Source: Bacteroidota bacterium
Lineage (GTDB): Bacteria; Bacteroidota; Bacteroidia; Chitinophagales; Chitinophagaceae
Direction: 5' to 3'
DNA: 64,000 bases
Assembly: GCA_023424015.1 (NCBI GenBank)
Contig: JAFAEM010000037.1
Coordinates: 9,745 to 73,744, forward strand
Shown here: positions 40,155-47,915 of the stretch, piece after piece
Numbering within the stretch: position 1 is the stretch's first letter
Layout: every line of letters starts with the position of its first letter
Program-made: the position numbers and the translations under genes
Notes under the pieces: model-generated
Database searches by the model: none
Told to the model about the DNA's origin: nothing
The model's input: only the letters and a program-made list of their open reading frames with translations

Positions 40155-41480
40155 ATGTTTAACAACCTGCAGGATAAACTTGAATCGGCCTTTAAAAACC
40201 TCAAAGGCCAGGCCCGTATCACTGAACTGAACGTTGCCACAACGGTTAAAGAGATCCGTCGTGCCCTGGTGGACGCCGACGTGAATTATAAAATCGCGAA
40301 GGAATTTACCGACAAAATAAAAGACAAGGCCATTGGTGAGAAAGTGATCAATGCCATCAGCCCGGGGCAGTTGATGACCAAGATCGTGAAGGATGAGCTT
40401 ACCGAACTGATGGGCGGGCAGGAAGCGGTATTCAATGCCAAAGGCAACCCCGCCGTGATCCTGATCGCAGGTCTGCAGGGTAGTGGTAAAACAACTTTCA
40501 GTGGCAAACTGGCGAACTATCTCAAAACAAAAAAAGGCCTGTCACCCATGCTGGTGGCAGCTGATATCTACCGCCCGGCGGCCATGGAACAATTGAAAGT
40601 ACTGGGGGAGCAGATCAATGTGGACGTACATATAGAGGAAGAAAACAAAGACGCTGTTTCCATTGCCAGGAATGCAGTAAAAGAAGCCAGGAGCAAAAAT
40701 AAAAATGTAGTGATCATCGATACCGCCGGCCGCCTGGCCATCGATGAACTGATGATGACCGAAGTGGCCAATATCCGCGACGCGGTAAAGCCGCAGGAGA
40801 TATTATTTGTCGTGGACAGCATGACCGGCCAGGACGCGGTGAATACCGCTAAGGCCTTTAACGATCGTCTCGATTTTACTGGTGTGGTACTCACAAAACT
40901 CGATGGTGATACTCGTGGTGGCGCTGCTATTTCCATTAAATACACCGTCAATAAGCCCATTAAATTCACCAGCGCTGGTGAGAAAATGGATACCCTCGAT
41001 GTATTTTATCCGGAAAGGATGGCCCAACGGATCCTGGGTATGGGTGATATTACCAGTCTTGTTGAAAAAGCGCAGGAGCAATTTGATGAGGAGCAGGCTA
41101 AAAAGCTGGAAAGCAAGATCCGTAAGAACAAGTTCGATTTTGCCGATTTTAAGATGCAACTCGAACAGATAAAAAAAATGGGTAATATGAAAGACCTCCT
41201 GGGCATGATCCCCGGTGTAGGCAATAAGCTCAAGGATATTGACCTCGATAATGACTCTTTCAAAGGCATTGAAGCCATGATAAACTCAATGACGCCTGAC
41301 GAGCGCAGCAACCCCGACCTGATCGATGGCAGCCGCCGTAAAAGGATCGCCAAAGGCGCCGGTAAAGACATCAGTGAGGTGAATGCCTTCATGAAACAAT
41401 TTGAACAAATGCGTGATATGATGAAGGGCATGAACAAGATGAACATGTTTGGCAGGATGATGCCGGGGATGAGGAGGTAG
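40155..41480 (+). CDS. ffh: Signal recognition particle protein
   Basis: This 441-residue GTPase binds signal peptides and SRP RNA and delivers ribosomes to the membrane. It has an N domain (about 1-95) and a G domain with G1 GLQGSGKTTFSGKLA (about 105-119), DTAGR and TKLDGDTRGG. It ends in a Met-rich M domain (about 300-441) with MMKGMNKMNMFGRMMPGMRR at the C-terminus. The SRP RNA gene is not adjacent. It is followed by rpsP after 151 bp of partly repeat sequence. Confidence 0.98.
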   Translation: MFNNLQDKLESAFKNLKGQARITELNVATTVKEIRRALVDADVNYKIAKEFTDKIKDKAIGEKVINAISPGQLMTKIVKDELTELMGGQEAVFNAKGNPAVILIAGLQGSGKTTFSGKLANYLKTKKGLSPMLVAADIYRPAAMEQLKVLGEQINVDVHIEEENKDAVSIARNAVKEARSKNKNVVIIDTAGRLAIDELMMTEVANIRDAVKPQEILFVVDSMTGQDAVNTAKAFNDRLDFTGVVLTKLDGDTRGGAAISIKYTVNKPIKFTSAGEKMDTLDVFYPERMAQRILGMGDITSLVEKAQEQFDEEQAKKLESKIRKNKFDFADFKMQLEQIKKMGNMKDLLGMIPGVGNKLKDIDLDNDSFKGIEAMINSMTPDERSNPDLIDGSRRKRIAKGAGKDISEVNAFMKQFEQMRDMMKGMNKMNMFGRMMPGMRR

Positions 41481-41555
41481 TCGGGAGTCGGAAGTCGGGA
41501 GTCCGGGAGCCGGCATTTTCACATTTTCATACTTTCTCATTTTCAAAATCCCTTC
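41481..41555. repeat. 7-bp and 8-bp period repeats after ffh
   Basis: Directly after the ffh stop, AGTCGGG/AGTCGGA units run with a 7-bp period (41482-41504), followed by a CATTTTC-type run (41511-41555) of the family seen in the nuo gaps. The two families lie side by side in one gap. Confidence 0.75.
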
Positions 41556-41563
41556 TCCCTTCT

Positions 41564-41571
41564 TATCTTCG
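41564..41571 (+). promoter_or_regulatory. -7-like box TATCTTCG of rpsP
   Basis: This sequence is one base off TAnnTTTG, 60 nt before the rpsP ATG. The same variant (TATCTTCG) lies at 45572-45579 before the dipeptidase gene. Confidence 0.45.
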
Positions 41572-41631
41572 CTGTTCCGGTTTCAACCGGTATTAACAAT
41601 TATTGTTTAACGCCTGTAAATTTCTATTTAA

Positions 41632-42078
41632 ATGGCAGCCAAAATCCGTCTTCAAAGACACGGGTCTAAGAAAAGACCCTTTTACTTCATCGTCGTAGCT
41701 GACTCCCGCAGCCCCCGTGATGGGAAATTCATCCAAAAATTAGGTACTTACAATCCCCTGACTGTTCCTGCTACAATTCAGCTGGACCGCCAGAAGGCAT
41801 TGGAGTGGCTGAACAAAGGCGCTACACCAACAGATACTGTTCGCCGTATCCTGAGTTTTAAAGGTGTATTGTACCTTAAGCACCTGCTTCGTGGTGTAAG
41901 CCTGGGGTTGTTTGATGATGCGACTGCGATGCAGAAATTCACAACCTGGAGCACTGAACATGAAGCGCAGGTTAAAAAACGCCAGGAAGAAGCCGCCCGT
42001 AACAAAAGAGCCCGTCGTCCTATGCCAGGTCGCAGACCTGAGCGCAAGACAAGTGGCGAAGGTGGCAATGAAGGATAA
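41632..42078 (+). CDS. rpsP: 30S ribosomal protein S16
   Basis: This 148-residue S16 protein binds 16S rRNA early in 30S assembly. The first ~80 residues are the conserved domain (AAKIRLQRHGSKKRPFYFIV, VADSRSPRDGKFIQKLGTYN). The remaining ~65 residues form a basic extension ending in EGGNEG, longer than in E. coli (82 aa) but usual for Bacteroidota. A strong terminator follows 24 bp after the stop, so rimM is not co-transcribed by default. Confidence 0.97.
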   Translation: MAAKIRLQRHGSKKRPFYFIVVADSRSPRDGKFIQKLGTYNPLTVPATIQLDRQKALEWLNKGATPTDTVRRILSFKGVLYLKHLLRGVSLGLFDDATAMQKFTTWSTEHEAQVKKRQEEAARNKRARRPMPGRRPERKTSGEGGNEG

Positions 42079-42102
42079 ATAATCCATCCTGAAAGTTCAT
42101 CG

Positions 42103-42131
42103 ATCCCGGCCTGGCGGCCGGGATTTTTTTT
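42103..42131 (+). terminator. Rho-independent terminator of rpsP
   Basis: A 9-bp perfect stem ATCCCGGCC/GGCCGGGAT with a 4-nt loop is followed by T7, 24 bp after the rpsP stop. Confidence 0.95.
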
Positions 42132-42134
42132 AGG

Positions 42135-42251
42135 GGCCACGAATTACACGAATCACACGAATCAGTTTACTACCGAACATAGACCTCTATTGACGTAATT
42201 AAAATATTAGCCCCGAAATTGTCATTCGTGTAATTCGTGCAATTAGTGGCC
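42135..42251. repeat. Hairpin element 1 (CACGAAT arms)
   Basis: A 28-nt left arm (42135-42162, starting GGCCACGAAT) and a right arm (42224-42251) are inverted copies with 25 of 28 positions matching, around a ~61 nt AT-rich centre. Arms are built from 9-bp units (CACGAATTA/CACGAATCA). A 117 bp element of this form could fold as a long hairpin in RNA or DNA. Confidence 0.8.
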
Positions 42252-42340
42252 GCTCCCTCCAATTTTGCAATTCGTGTGATTCGTAGCTACATCTCCCTCC
42301 AATCTTGCAATTCGCCCGGAAAAAGAGAGTCCGTTCAACG

Positions 42341-42369
42341 ATCCCGGCCTGGCGGCCGGGATTTTTTTT
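42341..42369 (+). terminator. Second, gene-less copy of the rpsP terminator
   Basis: This is identical in its stem-loop to 42103-42131 and followed by T8, but no gene ends before it. It is part of the tandem duplication. Confidence 0.85.
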
Positions 42370-42372
42370 GGG

Positions 42373-42488
42373 GCCACGAATTACACGAATCACACTAATT
42401 GACTTACTATTAAACATAGTTCTCTATTTGTATCATAGAAATTTCAATTCTGTAAAACGCCATTCGTGCAATTCGTGTGATTCGTGGC
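42373..42488. repeat. Hairpin element 2 (CACGAAT arms)
   Basis: This is the second copy of the hairpin element: arms 42373-42399 and 42462-42488 match at about 23 of 27 positions. The tail after it runs into the rimM upstream region, and an open frame from GTG 42484 through this tail is an artefact of the repeat. Confidence 0.78.
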
Positions 42489-42535
42489 TACATCTCCCTC
42501 CAATCTTGCAATTCGTGTAATTCGTGGCTCATCCC

Positions 42536-42543
42536 TAATTTCG
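42536..42543 (+). promoter_or_regulatory. -7-like box TAATTTCG of rimM
   Basis: This is a one-base variant of TAnnTTTG located 6 nt before the rimM ATG (42550), at the same close spacing as in several other genes of the window. Confidence 0.4.
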
Positions 42544-42549
42544 TTGCTT

Positions 42550-43068
42550 ATGACGGAGTATTTTAAGGTTGGAAAGTTTGCAGCAGCGCATGGGGTGGCG
42601 GGGCAATTGGTATTGCAGCACGAGTTGGGAAAAAAAACTGCACTGACCGGGCTGCAGGCGATATTTATTGAAGAGAAAAAAAATTCCTTTCTCCCCTGGT
42701 TTGTACAATCCACCAAAATCAAATCTGGTAATGAGATATATCTTTCACTCGAAGGAATCACAACCCGCGAAGCTGCCCTGAAACTGGTACAGCAAAACGC
42801 ATGGCTCACCGAAGCCGATTTTAAAAAATTCGCCGCAAAATCAGCCCCGGCAAACCTGCTGGGTTATTCCATTATTGACAACGGGAAAGTCCTGGGGCCC
42901 ATCCTGGAAGTGATCGAACAACCACATCAGCTCCTTTGCCGTCTCGATATTCAATCGAAGGAAGTACTGGTACCCCTGAATGAAACCTTTTTGCAAAAGA
43001 TCGACCACCGTAAAAAACAGGTACTGGTCACATTACCGGAAGGGCTGTTGGATATTTACCTGGCCTGA
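42550..43068 (+). CDS. rimM: Ribosome maturation factor RimM
   Basis: This 172-residue 16S rRNA-processing protein binds S19 and helps 30S head assembly. It begins EYFKVGKFAAAHGVAGQLVL, the family N-terminus. The PRC-barrel half starts near residue 98 (NLLGYSIIDNGKVLGPILEV) and ends with QVLVTLPEGLLDIYL. I chose ATG 42550; 22 further upstream codons from GTG 42484 come from the repeat and are rejected. Its last 41 bp overlap the end of the convergent DinB-superfamily gene. Confidence 0.93.
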   Translation: MTEYFKVGKFAAAHGVAGQLVLQHELGKKTALTGLQAIFIEEKKNSFLPWFVQSTKIKSGNEIYLSLEGITTREAALKLVQQNAWLTEADFKKFAAKSAPANLLGYSIIDNGKVLGPILEVIEQPHQLLCRLDIQSKEVLVPLNETFLQKIDHRKKQVLVTLPEGLLDIYLA

Positions 43069-43630
43069 TCTCACGGATGGCCAGCAGGGCATTTTCAAGC
43101 TGAACAAAATGGCGCTGCTCATGCGCGATCAGGAAGCGAAACACATCTCCGGTTTTTAGTTTGATCAGTTTAGTCAGGGAAATAGGCGTGCGCAGGCTCC
43201 CAATATCCTTTTGTTTGGCAGCCTCCAGCAGGTCGAGCAACTGGTGCTGGTAAGTTAGAAATGAATTGATAACGGGTTGGGCATCCAATAAACGAGATGG
43301 ACGATGACCGCGGGGTGCTTTCATTTTGTTTTTGACCTTCCCGGTTTCAGTCGGCTTCATCATGTTGGTGAAGTAGTTGCCAATCCAACCGGACTTGAAT
43401 AACGCAACCGCTGGTTTATCAGCCTCCAGGGATTTTTCCAAAGCTGGATTGTAAAAAAGATTATAACTATTCAGGTGCTCGAGGATCTCCACCACGCTCC
43501 ATTTACCTGGCGCGGGCTGCTCCAGCAGCACACCGGGGTCGGCGGATTTGAGCTGGTTGACACGAAGAATCATTTGCCTGACATCAGACTGTAACTGGTC
43601 GAGTAATTCTATACTGTTGAACTTTTTCAT
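43028..43630 (-). CDS. DinB-superfamily (four-helix bundle) protein
   Basis: This 200-residue protein has the helical-bundle motif LLEQPAPGKWSVVEILEHLN (about 35-54) and a C-terminal FRFLIAHEQRHFVQLENAL (about 165-183). These are the usual sites of the three metal-binding His residues. It is related in form to the protein at 11066-11581. The enzymatic role is unknown; some relatives use bacillithiol or mycothiol. Its C-terminal coding end overlaps rimM by 41 bp on the opposite strand. Confidence 0.82.
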   Translation of the reverse strand: MKKFNSIELLDQLQSDVRQMILRVNQLKSADPGVLLEQPAPGKWSVVEILEHLNSYNLFYNPALEKSLEADKPAVALFKSGWIGNYFTNMMKPTETGKVKNKMKAPRGHRPSRLLDAQPVINSFLTYQHQLLDLLEAAKQKDIGSLRTPISLTKLIKLKTGDVFRFLIAHEQRHFVQLENALLAIREIRPGKYPTALPVM

Positions 43631-43702
43631 TGTCTCTTAATTTTTCACAAACCTAGTACGGCTGTCAAAGAAAAATCTTAGCATTTTCTAAGATTTTCGT
43701 TT

Positions 43703-44287
43703 TTACAAACGAACTGTACCCAGAAGTTTACTGAACGTTGTAGCATCAATACCCAGGTAAGATGCCAGGTATTTATGTGGTATCAGTTGTAACACATGCG
43801 GGCTACGTTTCAACAGGGCCTTGAACTTTTGCTCCGCGCTATAGCATTGCAGCTCGATTTGGCGTTCCAGCACACCTTTTAGTATATAGCTGGTTTGAAG
43901 CAATATCATCTTGCGGATGTTGGGATACTGATCCATCATCTGGCTGATGTTCTGATACGAAGTACGCAGAAACCGGCTGGCGGTGAGCGTTTCCATGAAA
44001 CATTTGGATGGTGTCTGGGTAAGAAAAGAATCCGCCAGGCCCGAAAAGGAAGGAGCATAGGTAAAAACGATCGTAGCTTCCTGTCTGTCATCCCCCACGT
44101 AATATCCGCGCTGGATGCCCTCCTGCACAAAATAAAGATATCGCTCTGTCTCACCCGCTGCGGTGAGAATCGTCTTTCGTTTACATTCAAAAGGCTGCCA
44201 TCCGGAAGTAAATGCTGCCAGTTCTTCCTCTTTCAAAGGATAAATCGCGGAAATAAACTTTTGTAGCTCCGTAGTATCGACCATCAT
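43703..44287 (-). CDS. Crp/Fnr-family transcriptional regulator
   Basis: This 194-residue protein has an N-terminal cyclic-nucleotide-binding-like barrel (PFECKRKTILTAAGETERYLYFVQEGIQRGYYV, about 33-65, with the expected turn positions). A long helix follows, then a C-terminal winged helix (LIPHKYLASYLGIDATTFSKLLG, about 165-190). It lacks the Fnr Cys cluster. The ligand is unknown, and many Bacteroidota have several such regulators. I chose ATG 44287; the longer frame to 44416 would cross into the divergent dinB gene. It may control its divergent neighbour. Confidence 0.88.
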   Translation of the reverse strand: MMVDTTELQKFISAIYPLKEEELAAFTSGWQPFECKRKTILTAAGETERYLYFVQEGIQRGYYVGDDRQEATIVFTYAPSFSGLADSFLTQTPSKCFMETLTASRFLRTSYQNISQMMDQYPNIRKMILLQTSYILKGVLERQIELQCYSAEQKFKALLKRSPHVLQLIPHKYLASYLGIDATTFSKLLGTVRL

Positions 44288-44386
44288 TAAACAAAAATAT
44301 AAACTTGAAGATACAAGACAGCGCTCACCAGGCCGCCTTGTTGCCTTTCCCTTATTTTGTACCTTGCCAGGCACGTTCCTTATCCC

Positions 44387-45559
44387 ATGGCCCAGGTACC
44401 ACGTCATATCGCCCATTTCGACCTCGACTCATTCTTTGTGGCTGTCGAGATCATCAATAATCCATCGCTGAAAGGCAAGCCCATCATCGTGGGTGGCAGC
44501 AGCGACAGGGGTGTTGTATCAACCTGTAGCTATGAGGCGCGGAAATTTGGAGTGCATTCCGCGATGCCGATGCGCACAGCTGTCAAACTATGTCCACAGG
44601 CTATCCTGCTTCGTGGAAGTATGAACCAGTATAGCAAGTATTCCAGGTGGGTGACCGATATCATTGCCTCCAAAGTTCCATTGTTTGAAAAAGCGTCCAT
44701 CGATGAATTTTACTGCGACCTGACGGGTATGGATAAATTTTTTAAGGTCAGCCAATACACAAGGGAGTTGCGTGAACTTATTATAAAAGAAACCGGGCTG
44801 CCGATCTCCTGCGGGCTGTCGTCAGCCAAGTTCATCAGCAAAATCGCCACCAACGAAGCTAAACCTAACGGCTTCCTGGAAGTGCCACATGGAAGGGAGA
44901 AAGATTTTCTATGGCCATTGAAAATAGAAAAGATAAACGGTGTGGGGAAGCAAACAGAACAGCAATTGAAAAGCTTCGGGATCTACACCATTGAAGACAT
45001 TGCCCGCACACCGGTAGAGATCCTTGAAAGATATGTTGGAAGCTGGGGGCAGTCTTTATGGCAAAAGGCTCATGGTATCGGCAGCGCGGATATCGAAACC
45101 GACTGGGAACAAAAAAGCATGAGCCGGGAAAACACCTTCCACGAGAACATCTCTGATATCGAATTATTGCATAGCGAATTGGTAAGACTGACCGAACAAA
45201 ATGCCTATGACCTGCGCAGTGATGAGAAAATGACAGGTTGCCTGACAGTCAAAGTGCGGTATCCCGATTTTGAGACGGTATCCCGCCAGGAAACGATCGA
45301 TTATACTTCGCTTGATGATCTGTTGATCGCAAAGGTGAAAGATCTGTTTAATAAGCTCTACCGCAAGGGTCAGCCCGTCCGGCTGCTCGGCGTTCGCTTT
45401 AGCCAGCTGATCCCTTTTACCTTGCAGATGAACCTGTTCAATAACAACGAGGAAAAGCTCAACCTCTACAAAGCCGTTGATGAAATCAAGGATCGCTTTG
45501 GGGTTAAATCGATAAAAAAAGCGGCCGCGGCCAGAAACAGGACGCGGAATCCTGAATAA
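44387..45559 (+). CDS. dinB: DNA polymerase IV (Y-family)
   Basis: This 390-residue error-prone polymerase performs translesion synthesis. Catalytic motifs are HFDLDSFFVAVE (about 8-19), the SYEARKFGVHSAMP block, and SIDEFYCDLTG with the paired acidic residues near 104-115. Helix-hairpin-helix segments (KINGVGKQTEQQLKSFGI) and the little-finger domain (to about 350) follow. The last residues (QMNLFNNNEEKLNLY) include a beta-clamp-binding-like QMNLF. I chose ATG 44387; a start 30 bp upstream is less likely. Confidence 0.96.
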   Translation: MAQVPRHIAHFDLDSFFVAVEIINNPSLKGKPIIVGGSSDRGVVSTCSYEARKFGVHSAMPMRTAVKLCPQAILLRGSMNQYSKYSRWVTDIIASKVPLFEKASIDEFYCDLTGMDKFFKVSQYTRELRELIIKETGLPISCGLSSAKFISKIATNEAKPNGFLEVPHGREKDFLWPLKIEKINGVGKQTEQQLKSFGIYTIEDIARTPVEILERYVGSWGQSLWQKAHGIGSADIETDWEQKSMSRENTFHENISDIELLHSELVRLTEQNAYDLRSDEKMTGCLTVKVRYPDFETVSRQETIDYTSLDDLLIAKVKDLFNKLYRKGQPVRLLGVRFSQLIPFTLQMNLFNNNEEKLNLYKAVDEIKDRFGVKSIKKAAAARNRTRNPE

Positions 45560-45571
45560 AACCATAGTCCT

Positions 45572-45579
45572 TATCTTCG
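45572..45579 (+). promoter_or_regulatory. -7-like box TATCTTCG of the dipeptidase gene
   Basis: This is a one-base variant of TAnnTTTG, 40 nt before the ATG at 45620, in the 60 bp gap after dinB. Confidence 0.4.
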
Positions 45580-45619
45580 CCCCTCCAGAAAAGATTATTC
45601 ATCGATTAATTTTATTATA

Positions 45620-46984
45620 ATGCAAGCTTGGAAAGAATACCAGGAGAAAAACAAGGATCGATTTTTACAGGAAATGCTCGATTTACTCCGGATACCCTCT
45701 GTAAGCGCAAAGAGTGAGCACAAGGAAGATATGCAGAAATGCGCCGAAGCAGTGAAGAAGAGTTTGATAGATGCGGGTTGCGACCGCGCCGAGGTAATGC
45801 CCACCGCAGGCCACCCGGTTGTTTTTGGAGAAAAGATAATAGACCCATCCAAACCTACAGTATTGGTTTATGGACACTATGACGTACAGCCGCCGGAACC
45901 GCTGGAACTTTGGACCAACCCACCATTTGAACCCACGATCATCGATGGAAAAGTATATGCCCGGGGATCTGCAGATGACAAAGGACAGTTCTTCATGCAT
46001 GTCAAAGCCCTGGAGACGCTGGTAAAGACAAATACCATGTCGACCAATATAAAGTTCCTGATCGAAGGCGAAGAGGAAGTGGGCTCACCCAACCTGGGCA
46101 ACTTTGTTGCGGCCAACAAAGAACTGCTAAAAGCCGATGTGATCCTGATCAGTGACAGTGCTATGCTCAGCCTGGAAAATCCATCCCTGGATACGGGCGT
46201 CCGTGGTCTCAGTTATATACAGGTGGAAGTGACCGGCGCCAGCCGTGACCTGCATAGCGGTACGTATGGAGGTGCCGTGGCCAACCCCATCACGATCCTC
46301 GCCAGGATGATCGCATCCTGCCACGATGAAAACAATCATATTACCATTCCGGGGTTTTATGATGATGTAGTGGTGGCCAGCGAGGAAGAAAGAGCGTTGA
46401 TCAACAAAGCACCTTATAATGAAAAGGAATATATGGATGAACTGGGCGTGAAAGAACTCTGGGGTGAAAAGGGATATACAACTTATGAAAGAACCGGCAT
46501 CCGCCCCACGCTCGAAGTAAATGGAATCTGGGGAGGTTATACCGGCGAAGGAGCCAAAACGGTACTACCTTCCAAGGCTTTTGCAAAAATTTCTGCGAGA
46601 CTTGTACCCAATCAGTCCTCGGATAAAATAACCGAAAAATTGTTGAGCTACTTTAAGTCCATTGCCCCAAAATCGGTAACTGTAAAAGCTGAATTGCACC
46701 ACGGTGGCGAACCCTATATGACACCGATAAACAGTAAAGGATACAAGGCCGCTTCAAAAGCAGTTGAAACTACATTTGGCAAAGCCCCGATACCCGTGCG
46801 TGGAGGAGGCAGCATTCCCATTTGTTCTATTCTTGAAAAAGAGCTTGGTATTAAAATAGTCTTTATGGGTTTTGGTCTCGATACAGACAATCTTCATAGC
46901 CCGAATGAAAAATATAATATCGATAATTATTATAAGGGTATTGAAACGATCCCCTATTTCCATAAATTTTTTGCGACCGCATAG
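45620..46984 (+). CDS. M20-family dipeptidase
   Basis: This 454-residue zinc peptidase is of the M20 family, in the branch of cytosolic dipeptidases (CNDP-like). The first metal site is VLVYGHYDVQPPEP near residues 76-89, the second is ARGSADDKGQ near 114-123, and the catalytic Glu pair is IEGEEEVGS near 152-160. A lid/dimerisation domain lies around 200-330. The last metal His is in DTDNLHSPNEKY near 427. There is no signal peptide, so it should be cytoplasmic and hydrolyse small peptides. Confidence 0.94.
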   Translation: MQAWKEYQEKNKDRFLQEMLDLLRIPSVSAKSEHKEDMQKCAEAVKKSLIDAGCDRAEVMPTAGHPVVFGEKIIDPSKPTVLVYGHYDVQPPEPLELWTNPPFEPTIIDGKVYARGSADDKGQFFMHVKALETLVKTNTMSTNIKFLIEGEEEVGSPNLGNFVAANKELLKADVILISDSAMLSLENPSLDTGVRGLSYIQVEVTGASRDLHSGTYGGAVANPITILARMIASCHDENNHITIPGFYDDVVVASEEERALINKAPYNEKEYMDELGVKELWGEKGYTTYERTGIRPTLEVNGIWGGYTGEGAKTVLPSKAFAKISARLVPNQSSDKITEKLLSYFKSIAPKSVTVKAELHHGGEPYMTPINSKGYKAASKAVETTFGKAPIPVRGGGSIPICSILEKELGIKIVFMGFGLDTDNLHSPNEKYNIDNYYKGIETIPYFHKFFATA

Positions 46985-47425
46985 GTTCCAAAAATTAATG
47001 ACCGGGTGTTTTCGGTTGTAAATGGTGCCTCGTACAACTACGTTGATGCCGTTGGGCATCCCTGCGAGCGCTAACGATAAAAATAAAGGGCAAACCATTT
47101 CGACGAAGCATAAACATTAATACAGATCGTAAAGCCGATGACGGGGGTTACCGGCCCGTTCAGGCAGGGCTTGGATATCATGCTGGGTGAAATGGGTCTA
47201 AATTTATCGGGTGGGAGTGAAAGCTGATCGCCACTACCCGGGCTTTGTTGAAACCGGGGATTGATGGTCTTTGATGAAGCACACCGCACTTGACTCACTC
47301 AGCTAAGAAGCTATCAAGAAACCCTCAGGTATATTTCTACACGCATGATGCTATTTAGGTTGAGGTATAGATTAAGTTATAGGCTAATCCCAGCGCTATA
47401 TCTGAGTAGGGTTTTTTAAATGCTA
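46985..47425. other. Gene-poor region, possible decayed sequence
   Basis: About 440 bp after the dipeptidase gene have no open frame that resembles a protein family. The sequence around 47030-47280 has a GC content and codon-like texture closer to coding DNA (for example frames over 47071-47298), which may be a decayed gene, but I recognise no product. There are no IS-like ends. Confidence 0.45.
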
Positions 47426-47562
47426 TCAGACACTTAAAGCTTCTGACATCTAGTAACGCAAATTCATTAAAAGGCAATGGGTAAAAAACATTTTTTTTCG
47501 CTTTTTTTATCCTGCCCGGGTTTCACACCCCGTCAGATACTTAAAGCTTCTGACATCTAGTA
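47426..47562. repeat. Direct repeat pair (30 bp, 107 bp apart)
   Basis: Two copies of a 30-bp sequence (47426-47455 and 47533-47562) differ at one position. Each starts TCAGA and contains CTTAAAGCTTCTGA, so TCAGA/TCTGA can form a short hairpin. Both are followed at a similar distance by ATGGGTAAAAAAC and then by a TTTTTTT and CCTGCCC stretch, so the repeated unit is about 107 bp with diverged filler. Confidence 0.8.
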
Positions 47563-47773
47563 GCTCAAGTCACGCGGAAAACCATGGGTAAAAAACGGGA
47601 TTTCAACGTTTTTTTGTCGCCCTGCCCAACCACCTTATGCTTATCTTTCCTCGTTTGCTCCAAAAGTTCGTTTACCAATGGAAACCGGAGATCTGTGCGC
47701 ACCAAACTCTTCCCGGAACATTTTTTCATCATCCACATAAAAAAACAGCGCTTATTTGGTAGTAGCACTTCGT

Positions 47774-47848
47774 ATGAAACATTTAACTATTCTATTCACA
47801 TCTGCATCATTAATCATCCCATGCAATAACGCCACAGGGCTTAAATAA
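47774..47848 (+). CDS. Possible 24-residue lipoprotein-like peptide
   Basis: This small open frame, ATG to TAA, encodes MKHLTILFTSASLIIPCNNA plus four residues: a Lys, a hydrophobic run, then IIPC. It looks like a tiny lipoprotein signal, although Pro before Cys is not ideal. A terminator follows 14 bp after the stop. No family is recognised, and chance occurrence is possible. It is too short for any firm call. Confidence 0.25.
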   Translation: MKHLTILFTSASLIIPCNNATGLK

Positions 47849-47862
47849 GTAATCATTTCTGA

Positions 47863-47903
47863 CCCGCTGTAATTAACCTCGAATGATCAGGCGGGCTTTT
47901 TTT
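47863..47903 (+). terminator. Terminator before the S4 gene
   Basis: CCCGCTG (47863-47869) pairs with CA-G-GCGGG (47888-47895, one bulged G) and is followed by a run of seven T residues. It ends an upstream transcript of unknown extent and directly abuts the promoter box of the S4 gene. Confidence 0.6.
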
Positions 47904-47910
47904 AATTTTG
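47903..47910 (+). promoter_or_regulatory. -7 box (TAATTTTG) of the S4 gene
   Basis: This is a perfect TAnnTTTG box 5 nt before the ATG at 47916. It shares its T run with the terminator upstream. Very short or no leader is predicted. Confidence 0.55.
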
Positions 47911-47915
47911 CAGGA

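Larger units (their letters stand above)
42101..42540. repeat. Tandem duplication carrying a terminator and a hairpin element
   Basis: Two copies of one ~200-240 bp unit follow each other. Copy 1 starts at 42101 and copy 2 at 42339. Each holds the CCCGGCC/GGCCGGG terminator, then a 28-bp arm of CACGAAT units, a spacer, the inverted arm, and a tail with GCTACATCTCCCTCC (42286 and 42487). The copies differ by scattered substitutions and a ~37 bp length change, so the duplication is not recent. It fills the gap between rpsP and rimM and has no gene in it. Confidence 0.85.

Noticed and set aside
42484..42549. GTG start for rimM 22 codons upstream
   Set aside because: The added residues are encoded by the tail of the duplicated repeat, and the family N-terminus begins at ATG 42550.
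47071..47298. Open frame of 75 codons on the minus strand in the gene-poor region
   Set aside because: No recognisable family or start signal. It is kept only as part of a possible decayed region.
47584..47829. Open frame of 81 codons after the 30-bp repeat
   Set aside because: Its start is in the repeat, there is no domain or signal, and it overlaps the more plausible tiny frame. I see no support for coding.
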